This document shows positions 1 through 6,180 of a stretch of 10,000 bases of DNA, piece after piece (the first letter of the stretch is position 1; each line of letters opens with the position of its first letter). Position numbers and translations under genes: made by a program. Under the pieces are notes generated by a model. It saw only the letters and a program-made list of their open reading frames with translations, made no database searches and was not told where the DNA came from. Source of the DNA: Kiritimatiellota bacterium (GTDB lineage Bacteria; Verrucomicrobiota; Kiritimatiellia; JAAZAB01); contig VSJD01000186.1 in the NCBI GenBank assembly GCA_008636095.1, positions 1 through 10,000 of the forward strand, written 5' to 3'.

Positions 1-753
1 GATTGCCATACCCTGCTGGCGTGCAGTACCGATCGCTACGACTTTCAGGAATTTGTCGCCCATCGGCACCAGGGCAATGCCGTTCATGGCCAGCACCCCT
101 TCAATGGCCAACAGGGCTTCGCGCTTGGGCAGACGCTTGGGGCACTTCAACGTGATTTTAGCGGCGGGCACATCGGGCGCGCGCATGAGCGCCAGGCCGG
201 TCCACACGGCGTACTGGTTGAGGACCTCCTCGACATCCATGTTCTCATACTTAAGGCCCACCAATGTATCCATTGAGGGCGACTCGGGCACACTCGGTAT
301 CAGCGCCGGCTGGTTTGTACCGGAGGATGCGAGATCGTCCTCCGGGGCCGAATCTTCGGATTCGATATCATCCGCCACCGCCAACGGGATCGAGCCCGTG
401 GTGACGGGGATAAATCCCTTGAATGTGTTCCCGCCAGTCGCACCAACCGTGCCGGTATTCATAAGGGCAAACCCCGCAAACGGACTGCGACCCGGCGCGG
501 CAACCGTGCCGGTGCTTACAGGAGTAAACCCTTGAAACAGGTTCCGACCCGGCGCGGCAACCGTGCCGGTACCACCGGGCGCCAGGGATTCTGCGGCAAC
601 CGGGGGGACAAGCGCAACCGGCGCCGGAGCGGTGGCCAGCGGAGGCGCCTCAGCAGGATCCGGGGCAACAGCCTGACCACAGGCCACGCTCTGCCATAGC
701 CCGCATATCAGCCCCATTGTCAGCACCCACGTGTACCAGTGACGCATAATCAT
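1..753 (-). CDS. gspD: Type II secretion secretin GspD, N-terminal part (runs off left edge)
   Basis: GspD forms the outer-membrane secretin channel through which folded T2SS substrates leave the periplasm. Only the first 251 codons are in the window and the frame is open to base 1. Residues 1-27 look like a Sec signal peptide: Arg4 and His5, a hydrophobic stretch 7-24, then a small-residue region. Cys25 could suggest a lipobox, but its context (SVAC) is poor. Residues 28-60 are Pro/Ala-rich. Residues 62-118 are three tandem 19-residue repeats, followed by an acidic linker (128-141). Residues 163-240 match the secretin N0 domain pattern, beginning LKYENMDVEEVLNQYA and continuing to LVPMGDKFLKVV. 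The N1-N3 and channel domains would lie beyond the edge. A second ATG at codon 3 is an alternative start; neither has a strong ribosome site. It is the last operon gene seen, 320 bp after gspM, where gspC is absent. Confidence 0.88.
   Translation of the reverse strand, partial: MIMRHWYTWVLTMGLICGLWQSVACGQAVAPDPAEAPPLATAPAPVALVPPVAAESLAPGGTGTVAAPGRNLFQGFTPVSTGTVAAPGRSPFAGFALMNTGTVGATGGNTFKGFIPVTTGSIPLAVADDIESEDSAPEDDLASSGTNQPALIPSVPESPSMDTLVGLKYENMDVEEVLNQYAVWTGLALMRAPDVPAAKITLKCPKRLPKREALLAIEGVLAMNGIALVPMGDKFLKVVAIGTARQQGMAI
400..570 (-). repeat. Three 57-bp tandem repeats encoding 19-residue units in GspD
   Basis: Units occupy 514-570, 457-513 and 400-456 and encode residues 62-80, 81-99 and 100-118. 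Each begins TGTV and has the pattern TGTVxAxGxxxFxGFxxxx. Units 1 and 2 share 26 identical bases (545-570 and 488-513, exactly 57 apart) and the third is more diverged. A fourth partial start, TGSI, follows at residue 119. The block lies between the signal peptide and the N0 domain, so it should be periplasmic. Its function is unknown. Confidence 0.9.
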
Positions 754-1073
754 TTCGCTTTTCTTTACCGGTTAAGGACTCCCGCCCCAACTATTCACCG
801 GATGTAACTACTCACACGGACTATGCCCGCAACCCAAGAAATTCCAAGTTCCAAAATCCAAATTCCAAGGAATAGTCAAATTCTAATAAAAATAAAATAA
901 ACCCTGGTTTTCTTTCCGTTTTTTTACCTTTGTCTTGATTGATTGCATTTCCTTGGAATTTGAAACTTGGATTTTGGAATTTCGCTGGCGCAGCCATTCT
1001 TGAGGTTGTTTTGCTTTTTATAGCAGTTCCCAACGTTTAAGAGGGACTGACCACCTGAAGTTTTTTTAGCATG
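754..1073. repeat. gspM-gspD intergenic region with inverted pair of AAATTCC heptamer arrays
   Basis: This 320-bp gap contains no credible gene. A heptamer array at 839-866 (AAATTCC, AAGTTCC, AAAATCC, then AAATTCC again) is mirrored on the other strand at 951-983. The 33-nt arms 838-870 and 951-983 match as inverted repeats at 28 of 33 positions and enclose an AT-rich 80-nt core. The transcript could fold into a long stem between gspM and gspD. No oligo-U tract follows on the operon strand, so a simple intrinsic terminator is unlikely. No convincing promoter for gspD was identified. Confidence 0.8.
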
Positions 1074-1679
1074 TCACATATCCGGTGAAATAGCAAGTGG
1101 CAATCCCGGTTTCGACTGGGTTGGCGCGTTGGTTTCCGACACCGGAAGGCCGGTTCCCTCACGGGTGTATATGCACATCAAGGTAAAGTTCCCTTTGAGC
1201 CGCTCCTTACCGCCGGCCACCAGCGAGACACTCAGGTCTTCCATGTCCATGGTCACATTTTCCTGTTCCAGCGCATACAAAAAATGCACCAGGCCGTTCA
1301 GGTCGCCCTCCCAGGTGCAATCAACGGGCATTTCATAGCAGTCGCCCTGCCTCTTTTCCTTTTGCGGCTTGATCTGAACCAACGTAATATTATTATCCTT
1401 GGCCACTCGCCCCAGGATTTTCAAGTAGTCAGCCGTGACATCCATGGCGGCCGGATACCGCGACAAGCGCGCGTGCAAGCCTGCCAGCCGCTTGTCCCAG
1501 CGCGCCCGGTCTCCGACCAACCGCTTCGAGACTTCGATCCGCTGGGCCTGGACCTTCCGGGTCTCGATCCGCTCCTGCCAAACCCTGATTTTCGGCGTAC
1601 CCACCAGGAAGGTCAGGCCGAATAGCAAGAGCGCGCCAGTGGTAATACCGAGCCCCGCTTCCCGGGAAGACAGTTTCAT
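1074..1679 (-). CDS. gspM: T2SS inner-membrane platform protein GspM (PilO-like)
   Basis: GspM is a bitopic inner-membrane protein that pairs with GspL to hold the ATPase and pseudopilus machinery together. The 201-residue protein has a short basic cytoplasmic start, one membrane segment (about 10-27), a charged coiled-coil stretch (about 30-75), then a compact periplasmic domain (about 82-172) of the ferredoxin-like kind seen in GspM and PilO. A Pro/Ser-rich tail follows. Its start overlaps the gspL stop as ATGA, and a near-perfect Shine-Dalgarno AAGGAGGA sits 6 nt upstream, so the start is secure. Sequence similarity in this family is low. The assignment rests on topology, size and position directly after gspL; PilO would be the alternative name for the same fold. 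Confidence 0.85.
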   Translation of the reverse strand: MKLSSREAGLGITTGALLLFGLTFLVGTPKIRVWQERIETRKVQAQRIEVSKRLVGDRARWDKRLAGLHARLSRYPAAMDVTADYLKILGRVAKDNNITLVQIKPQKEKRQGDCYEMPVDCTWEGDLNGLVHFLYALEQENVTMDMEDLSVSLVAGGKERLKGNFTLMCIYTREGTGLPVSETNAPTQSKPGLPLAISPDM

Positions 1680-3091
1680 GGCTTGTCCTCCTTCAACTGG
1701 ACATTCATCTGGAAGGTCTGCACGGTCAGGTCCTTGCGTTTGCTGGGCTGGGTACTGCCCATCTCGATGCTTTTGAACAGCGGCGATTTATCCAGTAGTT
1801 TTTTAAAATCATAAATCGGGTCCTTGTCGCGCGCCTCGCCGCGGAGCAAAATGGTTTTACCCTTCTTGAACTGGAAAGAGGTGAGATCCACATCCTTGGG
1901 CAACACGGCACTGATTTCGCGCAGGCACTCCAGTGCTGAACGCTGGCGGTCGAGATAGGTCTCAAACGAATGAATCTGGCGTTGCAGACGTCGTACGTCA
2001 TCGGCCGATTTCTGCAGTTCCACCAAACGCGCCTCAAGCCGGTTCAAGTGCAACCGATTCCATTGAAACCCGACGAAAAGCACCGCAACCACCACCAACC
2101 AGAGACCGAGCGCCGCACCCACGCTTAGGATCAAGCGCTTCTGAAAACGCTGGGAAGTCGTCGCTGTTCGCCAGGCTGCCGGCACCAGGTCCAGCACAGC
2201 CCGTATGCCTTGGGCGCGCACATGCGCCGCAAATGGCGGGACAAGCATGCGCCGCGCCAACCCCTCGCTCAGTGGCGGCAGGACCTCCAGCGACTGCAGG
2301 CGCACCGTATGCCCCAACTCCTGCTGTAGGCGCGCGACAATCACGGTCGTATCCAGGTCGCGGCTCCAGCAATCCAAGCCGCCCACCGGTACCACGCCGC
2401 GTTCCAGATCCAGCGACACGATCAGAGCACCCATGTCGCCAGCCAGTTCCTCGGCATATTCCTCCGGCGTCAAGCCCTCTATGGGACTGATGGCTTTGAC
2501 CGCCTGTGGCAGGCCATCCTGCACTGCGATCCATACTCCGCCGGATGGTTCCAGCAGGAGCAGAAGATGCCGACCCTGAGCCGGGATGGCGCCATGATCG
2601 GCCAGTAGGCGCCACCAGCCCATGATTTCGGCGTCTATGCGCCGGATGGTCACACCGACCGGACGGAACAATTCGCCCAATGATTCAACCTGTTCCTTGG
2701 GCACCGCCGCAATCAGTACGCGGCAGGTCGTCTCCGTCGCGCTCAGGACTTCGTAGGATACCGCCATGCGATCCTCTGGAAACGGTGAAAACTGGTCCAC
2801 TTGCAACTTGATCATGTCGGTCATCTCAACGGGGTCGGTGGTGGGAAGTTCCACGACCCGCATCAACATCTGGCCGGGCGCCAGACCGATGGTTACCGGG
2901 CCGGTCAGATCGGGACATTGCAGGCGGATCGCCTCTGCGCGATGGACCGGGTCAGCGAGCGTCGCCGCATCGCCTTCCAGTTGAACCTGCCGGGCGGCGA
3001 GCACCTCGATGCCCTTTTTGCCCGAACCTAACGTGGTCCACTCCAGGAAGGTATCGCGCACGCGCAAGCCGGTTATGGAATGTCGGGCCAT
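1676..3091 (-). CDS. gspL: T2SS assembly platform protein GspL (PilM/PilN-like fusion)
   Basis: GspL links the cytoplasmic ATPase GspE to the periplasmic side through GspM. The 471-residue protein has three parts. Residues 1-310 form a cytoplasmic domain compatible with the actin-like PilM/GspL fold, including the stretch IKLQVDQFSPFPED (94-107), which resembles the region where PilM-type proteins handle membrane or partner contacts. A single membrane segment follows (about 320-342). After it come a coiled coil (about 346-385) and a ferredoxin-like PilN-type domain (386-471). Thus the functions of PilM and PilN are fused, as in GspL generally. No clear Shine-Dalgarno precedes the ATG at 3091, and AATGGTY repeat DNA begins about 13 bp upstream of it, so translation initiation may be unusual or the start may differ. 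The 3' end overlaps gspM by 4 nt. Gene identity is well supported; cytoplasmic domain motifs are only loosely recognisable by eye. Confidence 0.88.
   Translation of the reverse strand: MARHSITGLRVRDTFLEWTTLGSGKKGIEVLAARQVQLEGDAATLADPVHRAEAIRLQCPDLTGPVTIGLAPGQMLMRVVELPTTDPVEMTDMIKLQVDQFSPFPEDRMAVSYEVLSATETTCRVLIAAVPKEQVESLGELFRPVGVTIRRIDAEIMGWWRLLADHGAIPAQGRHLLLLLEPSGGVWIAVQDGLPQAVKAISPIEGLTPEEYAEELAGDMGALIVSLDLERGVVPVGGLDCWSRDLDTTVIVARLQQELGHTVRLQSLEVLPPLSEGLARRMLVPPFAAHVRAQGIRAVLDLVPAAWRTATTSQRFQKRLILSVGAALGLWLVVVAVLFVGFQWNRLHLNRLEARLVELQKSADDVRRLQRQIHSFETYLDRQRSALECLREISAVLPKDVDLTSFQFKKGKTILLRGEARDKDPIYDFKKLLDKSPLFKSIEMGSTQPSKRKDLTVQTFQMNVQLKEDKP
1686..1693 (-). promoter_or_regulatory. Strong Shine-Dalgarno of gspM inside gspL
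   Basis: AAGGAGGA on the minus strand lies 6 nt before the gspM ATG. It fixes the start at 1679 and supports coupled translation of gspL and gspM across their ATGA overlap. Confidence 0.9.
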
Positions 3092-3139
3092 GGTACGATG
3101 AAGAATGGTTGATGGTAAATGTTACGATTGAGAATGGTT

Positions 3140-3169
3140 TCCGCCATAGGCGGACCCGCCTTCGGCGGA
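3140..3169. repeat. 30-nt GC-rich hairpin between heptamer units
   Basis: TCCGCC and GGCGGA bracket two smaller palindromes, 3140-3154 (stem TCCGCC/GGCGGA) and 3156-3168 (stem CCGCC/GGCGG). Together they can fold as one longer stem. The element sits exactly between the AATGGTT units at 3133-3139 and 3170-3176, as though it had been placed between them without disturbing the units. It has no U-tract and is not a terminator. Confidence 0.85.
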
Positions 3170-3281
3170 AATGGTTAATGGTCAATAGTTGATGAAGAAT
3201 ACCGGCAACACGTTCGTTACTCCACGAACCATGCCCCGCAACTATTCAGGTGGCGCCGGAATGCACCGGACACATCAAGAA

Positions 3282-3300
3282 AGCGCCACACCGTGGCGCT
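3282..3300. repeat. 8-bp hairpin, related to that at 3338-3356
   Basis: AGCGCCAC pairs with GTGGCGCT around an ACC loop. Read on the opposite strand it resembles the 3338-3356 hairpin, and both have TGTAG just before the stem in that orientation. The two therefore look like inverted copies of one small palindromic repeat. Confidence 0.75.
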
Positions 3301-3337
3301 CTACAGTAACGCAACCATGCCCTGCAACCTTTTGTAG

Positions 3338-3356
3338 CGCGTCACGGTGTGACGCG
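3338..3356. repeat. 8-bp hairpin CGCGTCAC/GTGACGCG
   Basis: A perfect 8-bp stem with a GGT loop, preceded by TTGTAG. It is an inverted relative of the hairpin at 3282-3300 within the same composite element. Confidence 0.8.
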
Positions 3357-3457
3357 TCCCGAAGAGCACCTGAACAACCGTCTTAGCTGCCACTCCCATT
3401 AACCATAGACGATTCCAGGCTAATCATCAACCATTAACCATTGACCATTGACCATTT

Positions 3458-3485
3458 CCGCTCCGCGCGTTTGCGTGCGGAGCGG
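3458..3485. repeat. 12-bp stem-loop just after the gspK stop codon
   Basis: CCGCTCCGCGCG pairs with CGTGCGGAGCGG (one G-T wobble) around a TTTG loop. On the operon strand it starts 7 nt after the gspK stop. There is no T-run after it in either direction, so it is more likely an mRNA-stabilising or repeat-derived hairpin than an intrinsic terminator. Confidence 0.8.
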
Positions 3486-3492
3486 GGGGATG

Positions 3493-4686
3493 TCAATGGC
3501 TTACCAGGTTCTCCTGGAGCGCATCGCCTTCAATCCAACGCAGAATGGTCAGGTTCTTCCCGGCTAACGAAACCACACAGGCCACGGCATGCTCGATGTC
3601 TCCTACCTTGCCGCGCACAAGAATGGAAAACCGCCCCGTAGCTTTGAAAGAGATGCGCTCAGCCACACCCGGCGGCAGGGCCGTCACCCGCCCGAGAAGG
3701 TCGGCGAGGCTCTTAAACGGCATATCGTCATCGGTGCCATCCTTAAGATCCGGGCCCTGGCGCTGGGCAATGATCTCATCCGCCAACTGGGCGTCAATTC
3801 CGAGAAAGCCCATCATCGTATTACGGTCCACGGCATTAATGTTGATTTTCTGGTCGGTCGCATAGGTCGTCAGAAATCCAGACAGTACCTGGTAAATAGT
3901 GACCTCCGATTCCGGTAGTTTTTCATCAAATCCCTTGATGAGCGCAAGTTCGTCCACGGTATCAAGGGCGGCATTCTTGGACTGGTAGGGCGGGTCCAGA
4001 CTCTCATAATATTCGGACTCGACGCCGCTCAGGTGGGTCATCTCGTCCTGATCCACCCAATCGAGCAGGCAGTCAATCAGGGCATCGCGCGTTTCAAAGG
4101 GAACCCCGGCAGATTCAAAGAGCGGTTCCCACATGGTGTAGGTCTTCTCCCGGTCGTTGACATCAATAATGTCCTTCAGGCTGATGCGCGCATTTTCGGG
4201 ACGGACGGTAACGTTCACCGTACCCGCCCCCAGCTCGCGCGTCACCTCGGCAACGCCGCCCCGCGCTATGGAAATGGCCGCGCCGCGCACTTTCTCGTCC
4301 AATCCCTTGGCAAGATAGACGGAAATGTCCGGGTTATTGATATCGGGATCAGCGGTTTCAAAGAGCATCATGTGGGCCAGTTCAACCCCCGCTTTGGCCA
4401 GGTATTCGGCCTTGAGCTTTTTGCGCCAACTGGACGTGATACGCGCCTCGACGTGCATATCGAAGGCGAAGGCCATCACGAACATTGAGAGGAGCCCCAC
4501 GACCCACAACACGACAATGAGCGCCGAGCCGTCTTTAAGCCGGACGCCGGACGCCGGATGCCGGACACCAGTACGGAGAAGAGGAAAGAGGACCCCAGCC
4601 TCTGACCTGACTTCTGACCGCGGACTTCCGGTCTTCAGGCTGCATAGGCCGTCGTCTGGCGTCTGGCGTCTGTCGTCTGTTTTCAT
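3493..4686 (-). CDS. gspK: Minor pseudopilin GspK with repeat-encoded 53-residue leader
   Basis: GspK caps the pseudopilus tip with GspI and GspJ and is the large minor pseudopilin. The 397-residue product has the cleavage region KDG|SALIVVLWVVGLL at residues 51-66. It lacks Phe+1 and Glu+5, as is usual for GspK. Family hallmarks follow: AKAGVELA (97-104), ENARISLKD (164-172), LLDWVDQDE (207-215), an acidic EYY (225-227), LDTVDELALIKGF (241-253), and an ININAV helix-hairpin-type segment (281-286). The ATG at 4686 overlaps the gspJ stop as ATGA, with AGAAGAAG just upstream. No later ATG, GTG or TTG lies in frame before the cleavage site, so residues 1-53 must be translated. Nearly all of this leader is encoded by the 7-nt repeat array at 4539-4678, far longer than a typical GspK leader of about ten residues. 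Confidence 0.93.
   Translation of the reverse strand: MKTDDRRQTPDDGLCSLKTGSPRSEVRSEAGVLFPLLRTGVRHPASGVRLKDGSALIVVLWVVGLLSMFVMAFAFDMHVEARITSSWRKKLKAEYLAKAGVELAHMMLFETADPDINNPDISVYLAKGLDEKVRGAAISIARGGVAEVTRELGAGTVNVTVRPENARISLKDIIDVNDREKTYTMWEPLFESAGVPFETRDALIDCLLDWVDQDEMTHLSGVESEYYESLDPPYQSKNAALDTVDELALIKGFDEKLPESEVTIYQVLSGFLTTYATDQKININAVDRNTMMGFLGIDAQLADEIIAQRQGPDLKDGTDDDMPFKSLADLLGRVTALPPGVAERISFKATGRFSILVRGKVGDIEHAVACVVSLAGKNLTILRWIEGDALQENLVSH
4539..4678. repeat. 140-bp heptamer-register array encoding the GspK leader
   Basis: Twenty consecutive 7-nt slots stay in one register from 4539 to 4678. GCCGGAC-type units occupy 4539-4566, GAGGAAA/GAGGACC 4581-4594, GACTTCT-type units 4609-4629 and GGCGTCT/GTCGTCT 4651-4678. 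The last block begins exactly 112 bp (16 x 7) after the first. The middle shares 15 identical bases (4607-4621) with 5552-5566 in the gspJ leader. Confidence 0.85.
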
Positions 4687-5603
4687 GGCTTCTTCTGAAC
4701 GCCGACCCACGACAAGGGGGCGACGGGAATCTCGATAGTGCGCTGGATTTCAACGGGCGGCTCGTTGCGGTCCAGGGGCTCCAGATAAAGGGTTATTTCC
4801 ACCGCCAGCGGGAGGCAGTTTGTGGCTGCATCTTCCCAGACTTCCATCCAATCCCATTTGTCGTCCTTCATTTCCTTGGCCACCCGGCAATCCAAGCCAA
4901 CGACTTTACCGGAAACAAAATGAGGATCGATCTCCATGGGATCGAAAGTGATCGAATTGGCGTAGGGACGCCAGGCCCGCACGGCCACAGCCGATCCCGC
5001 GTCGCCATCATCTTCGATAGAAAGCCGTACCCGGTGCAGGCCCTTGGACAGGGGATCTTTCAACCTCAGAAGCGCCGTACCGGTTTTGACCCAGCTGATG
5101 ATGTCCCGGGCGTCCGTCCCGTTACCATGATCTTCCAACACAAACCCGTAACCGCCGCCCGGGGTTGGCGTGGCCGACACAGCATTGGTACTGTTATTGG
5201 CGGCATTGGTATTGACCGTGTTGGTGGATACCTGCCCGCCTGAGGGCGGGAAAAAAGACGAGCGCAGGCCGCAGACGATCTGTTGCATCACATACTCGCC
5301 GTGATCCAGGTCATCCGCCATGGCCGTGCCCCTCTGCCATGCCTTGGATACGCTATAGAACGTTGTGAACGTCATGGCCATGGCCATACCCAGAAGCGCC
5401 ACGGCCACAAGCAATTCGATCAGGGTGAAGCCCGATGACAGACGACAGACGACAGACGACGGACGCCAGCCCTGATCGGAATGACGACGGCCTGAGGACG
5501 GAAGACAAAAGACAGACGCCAGACTCTGATCTGACCTCGAACCGCTGACTTCTGACTTCTGACCGCTATTCATAATCGTTCTTAATTGGGCAATCATGAC
5601 CAT
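4683..5603 (-). CDS. gspJ: Minor pseudopilin GspJ with repeat-encoded leader of about 58 residues
   Basis: GspJ is a minor pseudopilin of the tip complex with GspI and GspK. The 306-residue product has the cleavage motif SSG|FTLIELLVAVALLGM at residues 56-73, with Phe+1 and Glu+5 intact, followed by the hydrophobic helix and a beta-rich globular domain ending near residue 300. The mature part (about 248 residues) is longer than usual. An Asn/Thr-rich low-complexity stretch at 126-149 lies before a Gly-rich turn. The ATG at 5603 has AGAGGA 5 nt upstream; ATGs at 5597 and 5573 are alternatives. No ATG, GTG or TTG follows in frame before the cleavage site, so most of residues 1-58 must be translated, and the array at 5434-5566 encodes most of that leader. 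gspI ends 80 bp upstream and gspK starts within the stop codon. Confidence 0.92.
   Translation of the reverse strand: MVMIAQLRTIMNSGQKSEVSGSRSDQSLASVFCLPSSGRRHSDQGWRPSSVVCRLSSGFTLIELLVAVALLGMAMAMTFTTFYSVSKAWQRGTAMADDLDHGEYVMQQIVCGLRSSFFPPSGGQVSTNTVNTNAANNSTNAVSATPTPGGGYGFVLEDHGNGTDARDIISWVKTGTALLRLKDPLSKGLHRVRLSIEDDGDAGSAVAVRAWRPYANSITFDPMEIDPHFVSGKVVGLDCRVAKEMKDDKWDWMEVWEDAATNCLPLAVEITLYLEPLDRNEPPVEIQRTIEIPVAPLSWVGVQKKP
5434..5566. repeat. 133-bp heptamer-register array encoding the GspJ leader
   Basis: Nineteen 7-nt slots stay in one register. Units GATGACA, GACGACA (twice), GACGACG and GACGCCA fill 5434-5468. GACGACG recurs at 5483, and GACGGAA, GACAAAA and GACAGAC fill 5497-5517. TGACTTC (twice) and TGACCGC fill 5546-5566, starting exactly 16 x 7 bp after 5434. 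On the coding strand it encodes Ser/Arg/Val-rich leader sequence. A short related stretch (GCGTCTG, GCGTCCG) lies at 5639-5652 in the gspI-gspJ gap. Confidence 0.85.
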
Positions 5604-5608
5604 CGCCG

Positions 5609-5614
5609 TCCTCT
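5609..5614 (-). promoter_or_regulatory. Ribosome binding site of gspJ
   Basis: AGAGGA on the minus strand lies 5 nt before the ATG at 5603. It favours this start over the ATGs at 5597 and 5573, and implies that the whole repeat-encoded leader is translated. Confidence 0.7.
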
Positions 5615-5683
5615 GCCCTCTTCTCCGGGCTGGCCTCCGGCGTCTGGCGTCCGTTTTTCATTGTCCGACGTCTGTCCCTGCGA

Positions 5684-6094
5684 CTATTCCTCATTCGGAA
5701 AATACAGATAGCTGACAACTTCTTCCGCGGAGACCTGGCCGGATTCCGCCCAGTTTACGCGGGTCTTCACCATGTACAGTTTTGCTTCGCCGTCCACCGC
5801 TTCCAATTCCCGCGAAAAGGTGTAGCCCGGGGCTAATTCCTCCCCTTGAACAACGTTATCCGACACCGCATTGGTGGGCTGGAGCGGGTATTCGGACTCG
5901 CCCTGATCGAGCACCGCACGGGCTGTCTGGTAATTACGCGAAACGCGGATCACGGCCAGACACCGGGCCGTGGCCTCGACAATCACAAAAATCCCGATGC
6001 TCAGAATGGCCAGCGCCACCACGGCTTCGACCAGCGTAAAACCCGGGGAAGACGAGATTTTCGATTTTAGATTTTCGATTTTCCAATCGGACAT
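5684..6094 (-). CDS. gspI: Minor pseudopilin GspI
   Basis: GspI is the minor pseudopilin thought to nucleate the GspI-J-K tip complex that starts pseudopilus assembly. The 136-residue product has an 18-residue leader, the cleavage motif SSPG|FTLVEAVVALAILSIGIFV with Phe+1 and Glu+5, and a short globular domain with the stretch YMVKTRVNW (107-115) near its C-terminal strands. Length is normal for the family. The ATG at 6094 has AAGGGA 7 nt upstream. About half the leader (KIENLKSKI, residues 5-13) is encoded by GATTTTC heptamers rather than by a typical short basic leader. It is preceded by a 285-bp gap after gspH. Confidence 0.92.
   Translation of the reverse strand: MSDWKIENLKSKISSSPGFTLVEAVVALAILSIGIFVIVEATARCLAVIRVSRNYQTARAVLDQGESEYPLQPTNAVSDNVVQGEELAPGYTFSRELEAVDGEAKLYMVKTRVNWAESGQVSAEEVVSYLYFPNEE
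6056..6083. repeat. Four GATTTTN heptamers in the gspI leader
   Basis: Units GATTTTC, GATTTTA, GATTTTC and GATTTTC are perfectly tandem, followed by CAATCGG. They lie between the gspI start codon and the cleavage site and are translated as KIENLKSKI. The same unit family reappears between gspE and gspF (8833-8958). Confidence 0.92.
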
Positions 6095-6101
6095 TTATTA
6101 G

Positions 6102-6107
6102 TCCCTT
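6102..6107 (-). promoter_or_regulatory. Ribosome binding site of gspI
   Basis: AAGGGA lies 7 nt upstream of the ATG at 6094. This places initiation before the GATTTTC array, so the array is part of the protein. Confidence 0.75.
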
Positions 6108-6180
6108 ACAAAAAACACGATGTTTTCTATAAAAACAATACTTTCTGCGATAGCGTGGCTAGCGTGGCTCGAATTCGGTT

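Larger units (their letters stand above)
3092..3492. repeat. gspK-gspL intergenic composite element with nested inverted repeats
   Basis: This 401-bp gap holds no recognisable gene. It is organised as nested, roughly mirror-image elements. The outer parts are AATGGTY heptamer arrays (left 3104-3139 and 3170-3197; right, inverted, 3429-3456), each abutting a GC-rich hairpin at the shared junction ACCATT-TCCGC. Inside these, TTCAGGTG at 3245-3252 is mirrored by CACCTGAA at 3367-3374. Further in, two related hairpins with ACC/GGT loops (3282-3300 and 3338-3356) face each other. A 16-nt direct repeat with one mismatch occurs at 3227-3242 and 3313-3328. No transposase is present, so a non-autonomous or composite repeat is the simplest reading. 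Confidence 0.8.

Noticed and set aside
53..535. Plus-strand 160-codon open frame opposite gspD
   Set aside because: It is antisense to the signal-peptide, repeat and N0 coding part of gspD. Its apparent protein repeats are the reverse complement of the 57-bp gspD repeats.
821..1033. Minus-strand 70-codon open frame in the gspM-gspD gap
   Set aside because: It is translated from the inverted AAATTCC heptamers, has no ribosome site of note, and has no family resemblance.
2034..2615. Minus-strand 193-codon open frame inside gspL
   Set aside because: It lies in another frame of gspL with a Gly/Arg/Ala-rich composition typical of a shadow frame in GC-rich DNA.
3458..3485. Intrinsic terminator after gspK
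   Set aside because: The stem is strong, but there is no T-run on the operon strand and the downstream genes gspL, gspM and gspD belong to the same system.
3092..3492. Insertion sequence or integron attC site
   Set aside because: There is no transposase or integrase gene, no clear terminal inverted repeats with target duplication, and no attC core motifs. It is described only as a composite repeat.
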